In this document: positions 1-8,513 of the stretch, one piece after another
How positions within the stretch are numbered: position 1 is the first letter of the stretch
Layout of the letters: each line of letters opens with the position of its first letter
NCBI RefSeq assembly: GCF_025961225.1
Contig: NZ_JAOQNG010000002.1
Coordinates: 558,001 to 622,000, forward strand
Source of the DNA: Azospirillum canadense
GTDB lineage: Bacteria; Pseudomonadota; Alphaproteobacteria; Azospirillales; Azospirillaceae
DNA: 64,000 bases
Direction: 5' to 3'
Position numbers and translations under genes: made by a program
Notes under the pieces: generated by a model
What the model saw: only the letters and a program-made list of their open reading frames with translations
Database searches by the model: none
Told to the model about the DNA's origin: nothing

Positions 1-833
1 ACGCTCGTTTCGAACACCGTGGAGGACGGGTCCATGGCCGGGACCCAGCGCCCCTGCCCGATCGGGGCCGGGGCCGGTGCCGCCTCCGCCTCCTCGTCCG
101 TCGACGCGTCTTGGGCCGGGACCTGCGGGAACAGGTCGCGGAAGGCCCGGTTGCACAGCACGCGGCGCCCTTGGGCGTCCTCGTACCAGACCGGGCTCGG
201 CATCATCTCGATCAGGTGTTCGACGAAGCGGCGCTGCTCCTCCGCCTGGGTGCGCTGCCGCGCCAACTCCGCCGTCCGTTCGGTGACGCGCCGTTCGAGC
301 GACTGGTTCAGCTGCTCGATGGTCGCGATGTCCCGCCAGGCGCGGAGAGCGCCCACTAGGCTGGTGAACAGCTTCTGGGAGGTCAGCTCGCTCTTGGCTT
401 TGTAGTCGTTGATGTCGTAGGCGATGATGACGTCGCGTTCCGGCGCCTGGCCCGGCTGGCCGGTGCGCAGGATGATGCGGATGCGCTGGTTGCCGAGGTC
501 GCGGCGGATGTGGTGGACCAGTTCCAGCCCGGAATCCTGGGCTTCCATCACCACGTCCAGCAGCATGACCGGCACGTCCGGCCGTTCGGCGAGGATCGCC
601 CGCGCCTCGGCCGCGGAGAAGGCGCTGATCATCGTGAAGGGACGGTTCTCGAACCGGAAGTCGCCGAGCAGCACCCGGGTCATGGCGTGGACCTGCTCGT
701 CGTCGTCCACGACCAGGACCAGCCACGGCTCCGCCCCGGCGACCGTGGCGTCCGGTTCATCGTCGCGCAGGAACAGGTCGTTTTCCGACAGGCTTTCCGG
801 CGGGCTTTCCGGCAAACTTTCCAGGGGGTCCAT
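1..833 (-). CDS. Response regulator with receiver, DUF3369-like and PAS-like regions (3' end outside window)
   Basis: Cytoplasmic signalling protein read leftwards; its C-terminus lies beyond base 1. After a short Pro/Glu/Ser-rich N-terminus comes a receiver domain (VLVVDDDEQVHAMTR, phosphoacceptor in LLDVVM). It is followed by AYDINDYKAKSELT, typical of the DUF3369 extension found in some HD-GYP or GGDEF response regulators, then a coiled coil (about residues 175-205) and the start of a PAS-like segment (MPSPVWYEDAQGRRVLCN). I picked the ATG at 833, 8 bases after the binding-protein gene. The output domain is not visible, so its activity (c-di-GMP turnover, kinase or other) is unknown. By position it is the cognate regulator of the kinase at 2506-5115. 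Confidence 0.85.
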   Translation of the reverse strand, partial: MDPLESLPESPPESLSENDLFLRDDEPDATVAGAEPWLVLVVDDDEQVHAMTRVLLGDFRFENRPFTMISAFSAAEARAILAERPDVPVMLLDVVMEAQDSGLELVHHIRRDLGNQRIRIILRTGQPGQAPERDVIIAYDINDYKAKSELTSQKLFTSLVGALRAWRDIATIEQLNQSLERRVTERTAELARQRTQAEEQRRFVEHLIEMMPSPVWYEDAQGRRVLCNRAFRDLFPQVPAQDASTDEEAEAAPAPAPIGQGRWVPAMDPSSTVFETS

Positions 834-841
834 GGTCGGGT

Positions 842-2470
842 TCAGTCGTTGACGATGTCGACGCCGGTGAAGACCTGGAGGAACGGGTCGATGCGGTAGC
901 CCTTCACCTCCTTGCGGAGCGCCACGGAGACGACGGAATGCGCGATGGGGTACCAGGGCGCTTCCCGGTTGAAGATTTGCTGGGCCTGCCGGTAGTCGGC
1001 CGTCCGTTCCTCCAGCGAGGCGGTGCGCTTGGCATTCAGCACCTGCTCGTCGAATTCCGGGTTGCACCATTTCGCGAAGTTGCCGCCGCCGGGCCGCGTC
1101 GCGTCGCAGCCGAGCAGGACGAACAGGAAGTTGTCCGGGTCGCCGTTGTCGCCGGTCCAGCCGTAGATGCCCATTTCATGCTCGCCGTTCGCCATGCGCC
1201 GGCGGTATTCGCGCCACTCGTCGGTGACCAGCGTCGCACGGATGCCGACCCGTTCCAGGCTGGCCTGGATGATCTCCGCCGCGCGCTTCCCGTTGGGCAT
1301 GTACTGACGGGCGACCGGCGGGTACCAGAGTTCGATGGCGAAGCCGTCGGGGTAGCCGGCCTCGGCCAGCAGCCGCCGCGCCTCGTCGGGGGTGAAGGGA
1401 TATTCCTTGGTGGTCTCGTCGTAGGACCACATGATCGGCGGGATGGGGTTCTTGGCCGGCCGGCCGCCGCCCTGGTAGACGGCGTCGAGGATCATGCCCT
1501 TGTCGATCGCCATGCTGATCGCGCGGCGGACGCGCACGTCGCTCAAGGGGGCCTTCTGCGTGTTGAAGGCCAGGTAGGCGACGTTCAGCCCCTCCCGCTG
1601 CTGGATCACCAGGTTGGGGTCGGAGTCGATCTTCGCCAACTCCGTCGGGTTCGGGAAGACCATGAGGTGGCATTCGCCCGCCCGCAGCTTGTTCAGCCGC
1701 ACCGCCGCGTTCGGGCTGATCGAAAAGATCAGGTTGTCGAGCGGCTGGCGCCCCGCCCAGTGACGCTCGAACGCCTTGTAACGGATCGCGGCGTCCTTCT
1801 GGTAGGAGACGAACTGGAACGGCCCGGTCCCGATCGGCGCCTCGTCGAACTGCTCCTTGCGGTTCAGGCGGGTCAGCGTGTCGGCGTATTCGGCCGACTG
1901 GATCGACGAGAAGGGCATGGCGAGGTTGGCGAGGAACGGCGCCTCCGGCCGGTTCAGGACGATGCGCACCGTGTGGTCGTCGACCCGCTCCACCTCCTTC
2001 AGGAGGCTGCCCATCGACATGTCCTTGAAGTAGTCGTAGGTGCCCCGGCCGACCTTGTGAAAGGGGTGGTCGTCCTTCCATTGCCGGTTGATGGAAAAGA
2101 GGACGTCGTCGGCGTTGAAGGGGCGGGTCGGCTGGAAATCGGCGTTGGAATGGAACCACACGTCGCGGCGCAGCGTGAACACGTAGGTCAGGCCGTCCGG
2201 GGAAATGGTCCAGGATTCCGCCAGGCCGGGGGTGAGGTTGGTCGTGCCGCGCACGAACTCCACGAGGTTGTTGAACAGCGGCAGGGCCGCGTTCATGCTC
2301 GTACCAGTTGTCGTAACCTGCGGATTGAAGCTTTCCGGGTTGCCTTCGGAACAAAAGACGAGGGATTTGTCCGCCAACGCCGGCGAAGACGCCAGCATCG
2401 CCAAAGCCAGCGCCGATGCTGTGACAAAATTACGCAAACTGCGGTTGTCAGTTTTGTCAATTTGTAACAT
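842..2470 (-). CDS. DppA-type periplasmic peptide/solute-binding protein
   Basis: SBP family 5 (DppA/OppA-like) protein of about 542 residues with a Sec signal peptide (hydrophobic LALAMLASS, then SPALADKS). Family hallmarks are visible: PGLAESWTISPDGLTYVFTL, FNADDVLFSINR, and the C-terminal region with RRMANGEHEMGIYGWTGDNGDPDNF. Such proteins normally deliver peptides, haem or nickel to an ABC permease, but no permease or ATPase lies nearby. It sits between a histidine kinase and a response regulator on the same strand (gaps of 35 and 8 bases), which suggests a ligand-sensing accessory role like TorT with TorS. ATG at 2470 is preferred; an in-frame TTG lies 12 bases upstream. Confidence 0.9.
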   Translation of the reverse strand: MLQIDKTDNRSLRNFVTASALALAMLASSPALADKSLVFCSEGNPESFNPQVTTTGTSMNAALPLFNNLVEFVRGTTNLTPGLAESWTISPDGLTYVFTLRRDVWFHSNADFQPTRPFNADDVLFSINRQWKDDHPFHKVGRGTYDYFKDMSMGSLLKEVERVDDHTVRIVLNRPEAPFLANLAMPFSSIQSAEYADTLTRLNRKEQFDEAPIGTGPFQFVSYQKDAAIRYKAFERHWAGRQPLDNLIFSISPNAAVRLNKLRAGECHLMVFPNPTELAKIDSDPNLVIQQREGLNVAYLAFNTQKAPLSDVRVRRAISMAIDKGMILDAVYQGGGRPAKNPIPPIMWSYDETTKEYPFTPDEARRLLAEAGYPDGFAIELWYPPVARQYMPNGKRAAEIIQASLERVGIRATLVTDEWREYRRRMANGEHEMGIYGWTGDNGDPDNFLFVLLGCDATRPGGGNFAKWCNPEFDEQVLNAKRTASLEERTADYRQAQQIFNREAPWYPIAHSVVSVALRKEVKGYRIDPFLQVFTGVDIVND

Positions 2471-2505
2471 CAAGCACCCCAAGAAGAACCCTTCAGCCTC
2501 CCCAT

Positions 2506-5115
2506 TCAGAGAAGGCTAACAGTGGTAACTCTTCTTGGGAAGCGAATGGTGAAACAAACGCCCTGCCCTGGCGCGCTTTCCACAGCTATGCGTCCACCCA
2601 GCTTGCCTGTCACAAGATTGTAGACGATGTGCAGGCCGAGGCCGGTGCTGCCTTTGGAACGTTTGGTTGTGAAGAAGGGATCAAAGATCCGGCCGAGATG
2701 CGCGGGGTCGATGCCCTTGCCGGTGTCCGTGTAGACCAGCTCCACCGTGTCGTCGTCGATGAGGGTCGCCTTGATGGACAATAGGCCGGCCTTGCCGTCG
2801 TCGAACCCGTGCACGACGGAATTCATCACGAAGTTCGTCAGGATTTGGGCGAGAATTCCCGGATGCCCGTCGATGTCGACGGATTCCGGGCAATCGATCC
2901 GCACCGCGTGTCCCGCCCGGCGCCAGGACGGGTTGAGGCTGGTCACCAGCTCGTCCAGGTAGGAGCGCAGGTCGAAGCGGCGGCAGTCGCCGCTGGTCTG
3001 GTCGGCGGCCACCGACTTGAAGCTCTGCACCAGCCGGGTCGCGCGGTCGAGGTTGACCAGCATGAGCCGGGTCAGCTCGTCCGCCCCGGACAGGAACTGG
3101 TCAAAGCCCTTCTTGCGCAGCAGCCCGGCCTCCGCGGCGCGGGACAGCTCCGCCAGCCGGTCGGACAGGTGCGACGCCCCCATCAGGGCGTTGCCGAGCG
3201 GCGTGTTGATCTCGTGGGCGACGCCGGCGACCAGCTGGCCGAGCGAGGCCATCTTCTCCGACTGGATCAGGTCGGCCTGGGTCTGCCGCAGTTCGAGCAG
3301 CGCGCGGTCCGCCTGGTCCTTGGCCTGGCGCAGCGCGCGTTCGCGCCGGCCGATCTCGCCCAGGAAGAAGGCGGCGGCGCGGGCCATCTCGCCCAGCTCG
3401 TCCTGGCGGCCGGTCCCGTCGATGCGGCCGGCCAGCGGGTCGTCGGCCAGCCGCACCATCTGCTCCTTCAGGCGCAGCACCGGCCGGCTGATGGAGCGCG
3501 CGACGAGCAGCGCGGTGCCACCGCCCAGCAAAAGGCCGATGGTCGCCCCGACCAGCAGGACGCTGGTCAACAGCTCGCCGATGGAGGCCGCCTGCTCCCG
3601 GAAGGTCTCATCAAGCTGGCGCGCGGTTTCGACCATCATGGTCGAATCGTCGTCCATCGCCGCCAGCGTCGCGTTGAGGCGGCGCAGCCCCATGGCGGTC
3701 TTGCCGAGGCTGTCGCGCCACTTCTCGATCGCCGCGACCACCTCGTCCTGGAGGAGCGGCGACATGGGCAACCCGCGCACGACGGCCAGCAGCCGTTCCG
3801 CGTCGCCCACGACCGCGTCGGCCGCCTCCGGGTCGCGCCGGGCGACGGCGTCGGCCGCCTGCCGCCCCAGCCGCAGCGACACGACGGCGACGTTCTGCGT
3901 CTCCTGCTCCGTGTCGTTGGCCTGGATGGAGAAGGCGAGCAGCTGGACGACCTCGTCCTGGATTGCCGTGTAGCCGGTGGTGCGCAGCGTGAGGATGCGC
4001 GCGGTCAGCGCCTCGATCGCCGACGCCGCCTCCGCGCTGGCGCGCTGTGCGGCCTCCAGCGCCGCGTTGGCGCGGCCGATGTCGGCCTGTGCCTCCATCA
4101 ACCGCTCGAAGGCGGGGCGGAGCGGCGGTGTCTCGGCGACCAGGGCGGCGACGTCCGGCTGCCGGTCCAGCAGGCCGGACAGGGCGAGCGCGCGGACGAC
4201 CGGCACCAGCAGCCCGATGCGGGCCGCCGCGTCCCCGTCCTGCCGGGACGCCAGGGCGTCCGCCTCCCGCTCGAAGCGCGCGACCTCCCTGGTCTGCCGG
4301 GCGCGCGCGTCGCGGATCGCCGCCACCGCCCGCTGCAGGCCGTCGACGGCGGCGGCGTAGCGCCGCGCCGGCCCGACCGTCTCCCCACGGTCGGACCCGG
4401 CATCCGTGCGGGCGTCCGTGCGGAGTAGCGCCTCCTGGATCTGCTCGGCGGATACGACGAGGCGCTCGACCTCCCGCCGGACGTCGCGGGCGGCGCTGGG
4501 CGGGGCCGCGGTGGCCACCAGGCCGGCCACCTGCTCCGCCTCCGTCCGCCCGACCGACAGCATGGCCTCGCGCAACTCATGCGCGCGGTCGACGATCTCC
4601 CGGCTGTCGCGCAGGCGCTGGTCGGCCTCGGTGAGCGAGCCGAGGAGATCGACGTTGGAGGCGTGCTGGCGGGCGCGGGCGCGGTCCGTCAGGCCGATCA
4701 GCGTGGCGGCGTGCCGCGCCATGTCGGCGACCAGCGCGTCGTTGTCCCGCGTCACGCCGACGAAGATGTTGATCAGCGAGATGGAACGGTCCAGCACGGA
4801 CGCCGCCGCGGCCAGGGCGGGCTCGTGCTGCGTGCCCCGCATGGCGGCACGGAGGCTGGCCAGCTCCGACCGGGCGGACTCCGCGAAGGACCGGAAGCGC
4901 TCGGCGCGGGGATCCCGCTCGGCGGGCGCCACCTGGAGGTAGTCGACGCGCGCCGCGGTGGCCGCCGTCACGTCCCGGTACACGGACCCGGCGAGCACCG
5001 CCGCCTCGTAGACCTTTTCGCTGCGGCTCAGCAGCAGCCAGCCGGACACGGCGATCACGGCCGCGACAGCCACCGGGACGCCGCCCACCAGCGCGATGCG
5101 GTAACGAATCCTCAT
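2506..5115 (-). CDS. TorS-like membrane sensor histidine kinase
   Basis: Sensor kinase of about 869 residues. An N-terminal membrane segment (roughly residues 5-27) is followed by a very long, mostly helical periplasmic region, as in TorS-type sensors, and a second membrane segment near residue 540 (LLVGATIGLLLGGGTALLV). Then come HAMP (ISRPVLRLKEQM), a coiled coil, HisKA with His634 in GVAHEINTPLGN, and HATPase_c with N, G1 and G2 boxes (FVMNSVVHGF, DTGKGIDP, GSTGLGLHIV). There is no receiver domain, so the regulator at 1-833 is the likely partner. I chose the ATG at 5115 directly before the membrane segment; longer in-frame starts at 5181 and 5196 would add a non-hydrophobic leader. Confidence 0.9.
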   Translation of the reverse strand: MRIRYRIALVGGVPVAVAAVIAVSGWLLLSRSEKVYEAAVLAGSVYRDVTAATAARVDYLQVAPAERDPRAERFRSFAESARSELASLRAAMRGTQHEPALAAAASVLDRSISLINIFVGVTRDNDALVADMARHAATLIGLTDRARARQHASNVDLLGSLTEADQRLRDSREIVDRAHELREAMLSVGRTEAEQVAGLVATAAPPSAARDVRREVERLVVSAEQIQEALLRTDARTDAGSDRGETVGPARRYAAAVDGLQRAVAAIRDARARQTREVARFEREADALASRQDGDAAARIGLLVPVVRALALSGLLDRQPDVAALVAETPPLRPAFERLMEAQADIGRANAALEAAQRASAEAASAIEALTARILTLRTTGYTAIQDEVVQLLAFSIQANDTEQETQNVAVVSLRLGRQAADAVARRDPEAADAVVGDAERLLAVVRGLPMSPLLQDEVVAAIEKWRDSLGKTAMGLRRLNATLAAMDDDSTMMVETARQLDETFREQAASIGELLTSVLLVGATIGLLLGGGTALLVARSISRPVLRLKEQMVRLADDPLAGRIDGTGRQDELGEMARAAAFFLGEIGRRERALRQAKDQADRALLELRQTQADLIQSEKMASLGQLVAGVAHEINTPLGNALMGASHLSDRLAELSRAAEAGLLRKKGFDQFLSGADELTRLMLVNLDRATRLVQSFKSVAADQTSGDCRRFDLRSYLDELVTSLNPSWRRAGHAVRIDCPESVDIDGHPGILAQILTNFVMNSVVHGFDDGKAGLLSIKATLIDDDTVELVYTDTGKGIDPAHLGRIFDPFFTTKRSKGSTGLGLHIVYNLVTGKLGGRIAVESAPGQGVCFTIRFPRRVTTVSLL

Positions 5116-5366
5116 GCGGCGATCGGCGGAAAGCGGGTCACAAGGCGTCCGGGCGGCGGGGAACTCGCCCCACTTGACCATCGCGACGGTAAACACTCGA
5201 CTAACGGCACGCGATAGGGTTGCACCGGAGCGGATGCACTCCGGCGGCCGACACCGGCCACGCCGAACGCGCCGGGCGGGTTTCGTTGCGGGTTAAGACC
5301 TTCGTAGGGGTTGGTGCGGTCTCGCCTGAGCCCATGCTTTTCGTGGAAAACCTTGCGGAGGCCACC

Positions 5367-5771
5367 ATGACCCGTCGAGCGTACCATATCAGTAGCCCGG
5401 CGCCGATGGCGGGGCTGGCTGCCGGGGCGATCGCCCTGCTTCTCGCCGGGTGCGCGAGCTTCGCGCCGCCGCGCACCGCCACGGCCGATCCCGCGGTGGT
5501 GTCGACCCTGAACGGGCTGGTGCGCGGGCCCTGCAACCAGGCCGTCGCCTCGGTCATGGCCGGCGAAGGCATCCCGATCTCGGAGATCCGGGCCGCCGTC
5601 TACAGCGAGATCCGCGGCGGTCCCAGTTCCAGCGTGTCCCAATACGACGTCTGGCTGTACCCGCGGGACCAGGATGGCGCGGTCATCGTCAACCTGGACA
5701 ACACCTGCCGCCCCATGCAGATCTACGCCCGCGGCGGCGCCAACCTCCAGCGCGCGGAGCGCCGATCCTAG
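5367..5771 (+). CDS. Small lipoprotein of unknown function
   Basis: Predicted 134-residue lipoprotein. The start at 5367 is set by GGAGG nine bases upstream and by the following signal peptide, which ends in a lipobox (LLLAGCASF). The mature part is polar, has two further Cys residues (GPCNQA and NTCRPM) and ends in RGGANLQRAERRS. I do not recognise a domain with confidence. Its stop codon overlaps by four bases the stop of the convergent lyase gene. The ~170 bases upstream hold no other gene that I can support. Confidence 0.7.
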   Translation: MTRRAYHISSPAPMAGLAAGAIALLLAGCASFAPPRTATADPAVVSTLNGLVRGPCNQAVASVMAGEGIPISEIRAAVYSEIRGGPSSSVSQYDVWLYPRDQDGAVIVNLDNTCRPMQIYARGGANLQRAERRS

Positions 5772-6748
5772 GCTTGGCGTCCGTCCCGCACGGCGACCTC
5801 CTCCGCGCGGCGCAGCAGGGCGTCGGCCTGTTTCAGGTGCGCCATGTCCACGAGCACGCCGTCGACGCCGACGGCGCCCCGGCCTTCCGCGGTGGCGCGG
5901 CCCATGGCCTCGTGGACGGCGCGCGCCCAGGCGATTTGCTGCTCCGAGGGCGAGAAGACCTCGTTGGCGAGCGCCACCTGGGTGGGGTGGATGGCCCATT
6001 TCCCTTCGAAGCCCAGCGCGGCGGCGCGCAGCGCGCTCGCCCGGTAGCCCTCGGCGTCGCCGAAGTCGGTGAAGGGGCCGTCGATCGGGCGCAGGCCGTT
6101 GGCGCGGCAGGCGTTGGCGACGCGCGCCATGGCGAAGTGCCACTGGTCGTTCCAGTGCCGCTCCCGCCGTCCGCCGGCGTCCGGCCCGGTGAGGACGGCG
6201 TAGCGCTCGCTCGGCGTGCCGAACACGGGGTCGTAGGTGCGCATGTCCACCGTGTAGTCGCCAATGCCGAAGATCATCGCCTCCAGCCGGTCGGAGGATG
6301 CTGCGATTTCCTCCGCGTTCGCGACGCCGCGGGCGGTTTCGATCAAGACCTCGATGCCGACTTGCTTCTCCCGCCCCTGCTCCCGCTCGATGAGCGTGAG
6401 GATCTGCTCCACGAAGCGGACGTCGAAGGCGGAGCCGGCCTTGGGCAGCAGGACGAGGTCGAGGCGCGGCGCGCGCGACACCACCTCCACGATGTCCTTC
6501 AGCGCCCAGGGCGTGTCCAGCCCGTTGACGCGCAGGGCCATGGTCTTTGGCCCCCAGTCGATCTCCGCCAGGGCGCGGACGGCGTTTTCGCGCGCCTGCT
6601 CCTTGGCGGTGGGGGCGACCGCGTCCTCCAGGTCCAGGAAGACCACGTCGGCGGGTCCGGCCGCCGCCTTGGCGAAGAAGCGCTCCGACGTCGCGGGGAC
6701 GGCCAGTTCCGACCGTTGCAAACGCCGCATTCTCTCATGCCCGCTCAT
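5768..6748 (-). CDS. HpcH/HpaI-family CoA-ester lyase (CitE-like), third copy in cluster
   Basis: A 326-residue CitE-like TIM-barrel lyase related to malyl-CoA/citramalyl-CoA lyases, which cleave 3-hydroxyacyl-CoA esters to acetyl- or propionyl-CoA plus an oxoacid. It shows the N-terminal DVVFLDLEDAVAP motif, a basic loop (VLLPKAG), a metal-site Glu region (VLIETARGV), the FGIGDYTVDM segment and the C-terminal GFEGKWAIHPTQV block. It is the last gene of the long minus-strand run and overlaps the LeuC-like gene by four bases (ATGA), implying translational coupling. ATG at 6748 is used; longer in-frame readings upstream are shadow sequence of that gene. The exact substrate cannot be read from sequence. 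Confidence 0.88.
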   Translation of the reverse strand: MSGHERMRRLQRSELAVPATSERFFAKAAAGPADVVFLDLEDAVAPTAKEQARENAVRALAEIDWGPKTMALRVNGLDTPWALKDIVEVVSRAPRLDLVLLPKAGSAFDVRFVEQILTLIEREQGREKQVGIEVLIETARGVANAEEIAASSDRLEAMIFGIGDYTVDMRTYDPVFGTPSERYAVLTGPDAGGRRERHWNDQWHFAMARVANACRANGLRPIDGPFTDFGDAEGYRASALRAAALGFEGKWAIHPTQVALANEVFSPSEQQIAWARAVHEAMGRATAEGRGAVGVDGVLVDMAHLKQADALLRRAEEVAVRDGRQA

Positions 6749-8013
6749 GGCACGGCCTCCGGGATCGAGCGTGGGTCGGTGATCCGCCCGGCGAGCGCGC
6801 TCGCCGCCACGGTGGCGGGGGAGCCCAGGTAGATCCGGGCGGTGCGGTTGCCCATCCGTCCCACGAAGTTGCGGGAGGAGGAGGAGATGCAGACCTCGTC
6901 CTCCGCCAGGACGCCCTGGTGGATGCCGGCGCAGGCGCCGCAGCCGGGCGTGGTGACGGTGCAGCCGGCCTCGACCAGCGTCTCCACGATGCCCGCCGCC
7001 AAGGCGCGCTTGTAGACGGCCTTCGACGCCGGGGTGACGAGCATGCGCACGCCGGGGGCGATCCGCCGGCCCTTCAGGATTCCGGCGGCGACCGCCAGAT
7101 CCTCGAAGCGTCCGTTGGTGCAGGTGCCGAGCAGCGCCTGGTTGATGCGCACCTCCGGCAGGCTGCCGATGGCGTGCACGTCGTCCACCCGGTTCGGCAC
7201 GGAGACCATGGGTTCGACCGTGGCGAGGTCGATGGACCACTCCTCCACGTAGCGGGCGTCGGGGTCCGGCCGCGGCGGGTCACCGACCTCGGCGTTGAGG
7301 TTGCGGTAATGCTCCGCCGTCACCGCGTCGAAGGGCACGGTGGCGAACTTCGCGCCCATCTCAATGCCCATGTTGCACAGGGTCATGCGCTCCGGCAGGG
7401 AGAACTGGCCGATGCCGTCGCCGTGATACTCGACCGAACGGTAGATGGCCCCGCGCGCGGTGACCGTCTTCAGGATCGACAGCACGACGTCCTTTGCCGA
7501 GGCGCCCGGCGCCAGCCGGCCGTTCAGGCTGATCCGCACGCTTTCCGGAACCCGGAACCACAGCCGGCCGTGCGCCCACAGGTAGGCCATCTCCGCGGCA
7601 CCGATGCCGCAGCCGACCGCACCCACGGCGCCGGTCGTGGTGGTGTGGGAATCCGTGTTCGTGACCATCTGGCCGGGGCGGACGAGGCCGCTTTCCACGG
7701 CGACCTGGTGCGAGATCCCCTCCCCCACGTCGTACAGCCGCTCGATGCCGAACCGCTCGCACAGCAGCCGGCCGACGCGCTGGACATGGGCGTGCAGCGG
7801 CGTGTCGGCGGGGGCGTAATGGTCGTAGAAGACGGCGATCCTTTCCGGTGCGGCCAGCCTGTCCACACCGTTCGCCGTCAGGTAGCGGTCGATCAGCCCG
7901 ATGCCGTCGTCCAGGCTGAAGGTCCAGTCCGGCTGGATTTCCACGAAGTCGCCGGCGCTTACCGAGCGTCCGGCAAGGCGCGACATGATCTTTTCGGCCA
8001 AGGTCTGGCCCAT
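6745..8013 (-). CDS. Aconitase-superfamily dehydratase/isomerase, large subunit (LeuC/DmdA-like)
   Basis: A 422-residue large subunit of the isopropylmalate isomerase / homoaconitase / 2,3-dimethylmalate dehydratase group. These enzymes use a [4Fe-4S] cluster to hydrate or dehydrate hydroxy-dicarboxylic acids. Cluster-ligand segments are visible as LLGTCTNGR and TPGCGACAG, with conserved VTNTDSHTTTTGAVGA. The start at 8013 has GGAGG upstream. The small subunit follows 23 bases upstream in the same run. Neighbours are a Liv importer and CoA-ester lyases rather than leucine biosynthesis genes, so catabolic use is more likely than leucine synthesis. Next to an isocitrate-lyase-type enzyme, the arrangement resembles DmdA-DmdB-Dml of nicotinate-fermenting clostridia. 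Confidence 0.88.
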   Translation of the reverse strand: MGQTLAEKIMSRLAGRSVSAGDFVEIQPDWTFSLDDGIGLIDRYLTANGVDRLAAPERIAVFYDHYAPADTPLHAHVQRVGRLLCERFGIERLYDVGEGISHQVAVESGLVRPGQMVTNTDSHTTTTGAVGAVGCGIGAAEMAYLWAHGRLWFRVPESVRISLNGRLAPGASAKDVVLSILKTVTARGAIYRSVEYHGDGIGQFSLPERMTLCNMGIEMGAKFATVPFDAVTAEHYRNLNAEVGDPPRPDPDARYVEEWSIDLATVEPMVSVPNRVDDVHAIGSLPEVRINQALLGTCTNGRFEDLAVAAGILKGRRIAPGVRMLVTPASKAVYKRALAAGIVETLVEAGCTVTTPGCGACAGIHQGVLAEDEVCISSSSRNFVGRMGNRTARIYLGSPATVAASALAGRITDPRSIPEAVP

Positions 8014-8036
8014 CGCAACCTCCTGAATGAACGATG

Positions 8037-8513
8037 TTACGCCGCCCGTGGGCTCCACAGGCCACCGCGGGACACCAGGGCCAGAAGCTCCGGCGGCAGC
8101 GGAGGGAAGGCGTGTTCCACGCCGTTCACCGTCGCCGTTCCGGCCGCGAGGTCCGCCTCCACTTGGTCGCCGTCGGCGATTGCGGCGGCGAGGTCGGGGG
8201 CTATCACGACGGCGAGCCCGTTGTTGATGGCGTTGCGGAAGAAGATCCGGGAAAAGGACTTGGCGATCACCAGCCGCGCCCCGGCCCCGATCAGCGCGGT
8301 GACCGCGTGTTCGCGCGACGACCCGCAGCCGAGGTTCCATCCCCCGACCAGCACGCCGCCGGCGCGGATCTTTGCGTTGATCTCCGGCCCAAGGGGTTCG
8401 AACAGGTGCTTCGCCTGGTCCTGCGGGTCGAGCACCGCCAGATAGCGGGCCGGGAAGATGACGTCGGTGTCGACATCGTCCCCGACCACCGTCGCAACGC
8501 CGTCAGCGCGCAT
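8037..8513 (-). CDS. Aconitase-superfamily dehydratase/isomerase, small subunit (LeuD/DmdB-like)
   Basis: A 158-residue swivelling-domain subunit that completes the active site of the LeuC-like protein encoded just downstream. Key motifs are DDVDTDVIFPARYL near the N-terminus, the substrate loop LGCGSSREHA and SFSRIFFRNAINNG. At this length it resembles archaeal-type LeuD/DmdB (about 160-170 residues) rather than the ~200-residue LeuD of leucine biosynthesis. Its first 11 bases overlap the end of the upstream lyase gene, consistent with one transcript. Confidence 0.88.
   Translation of the reverse strand: MRADGVATVVGDDVDTDVIFPARYLAVLDPQDQAKHLFEPLGPEINAKIRAGGVLVGGWNLGCGSSREHAVTALIGAGARLVIAKSFSRIFFRNAINNGLAVVIAPDLAAAIADGDQVEADLAAGTATVNGVEHAFPPLPPELLALVSRGGLWSPRAA

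Noticed and set aside
938..2467. Long plus-strand ORF opposite the DppA-type gene
   Set aside because: The Arg/Gly/Val-rich translation has no recognisable domain, and the opposite strand encodes a clear family protein; it is a GC-rich shadow frame.
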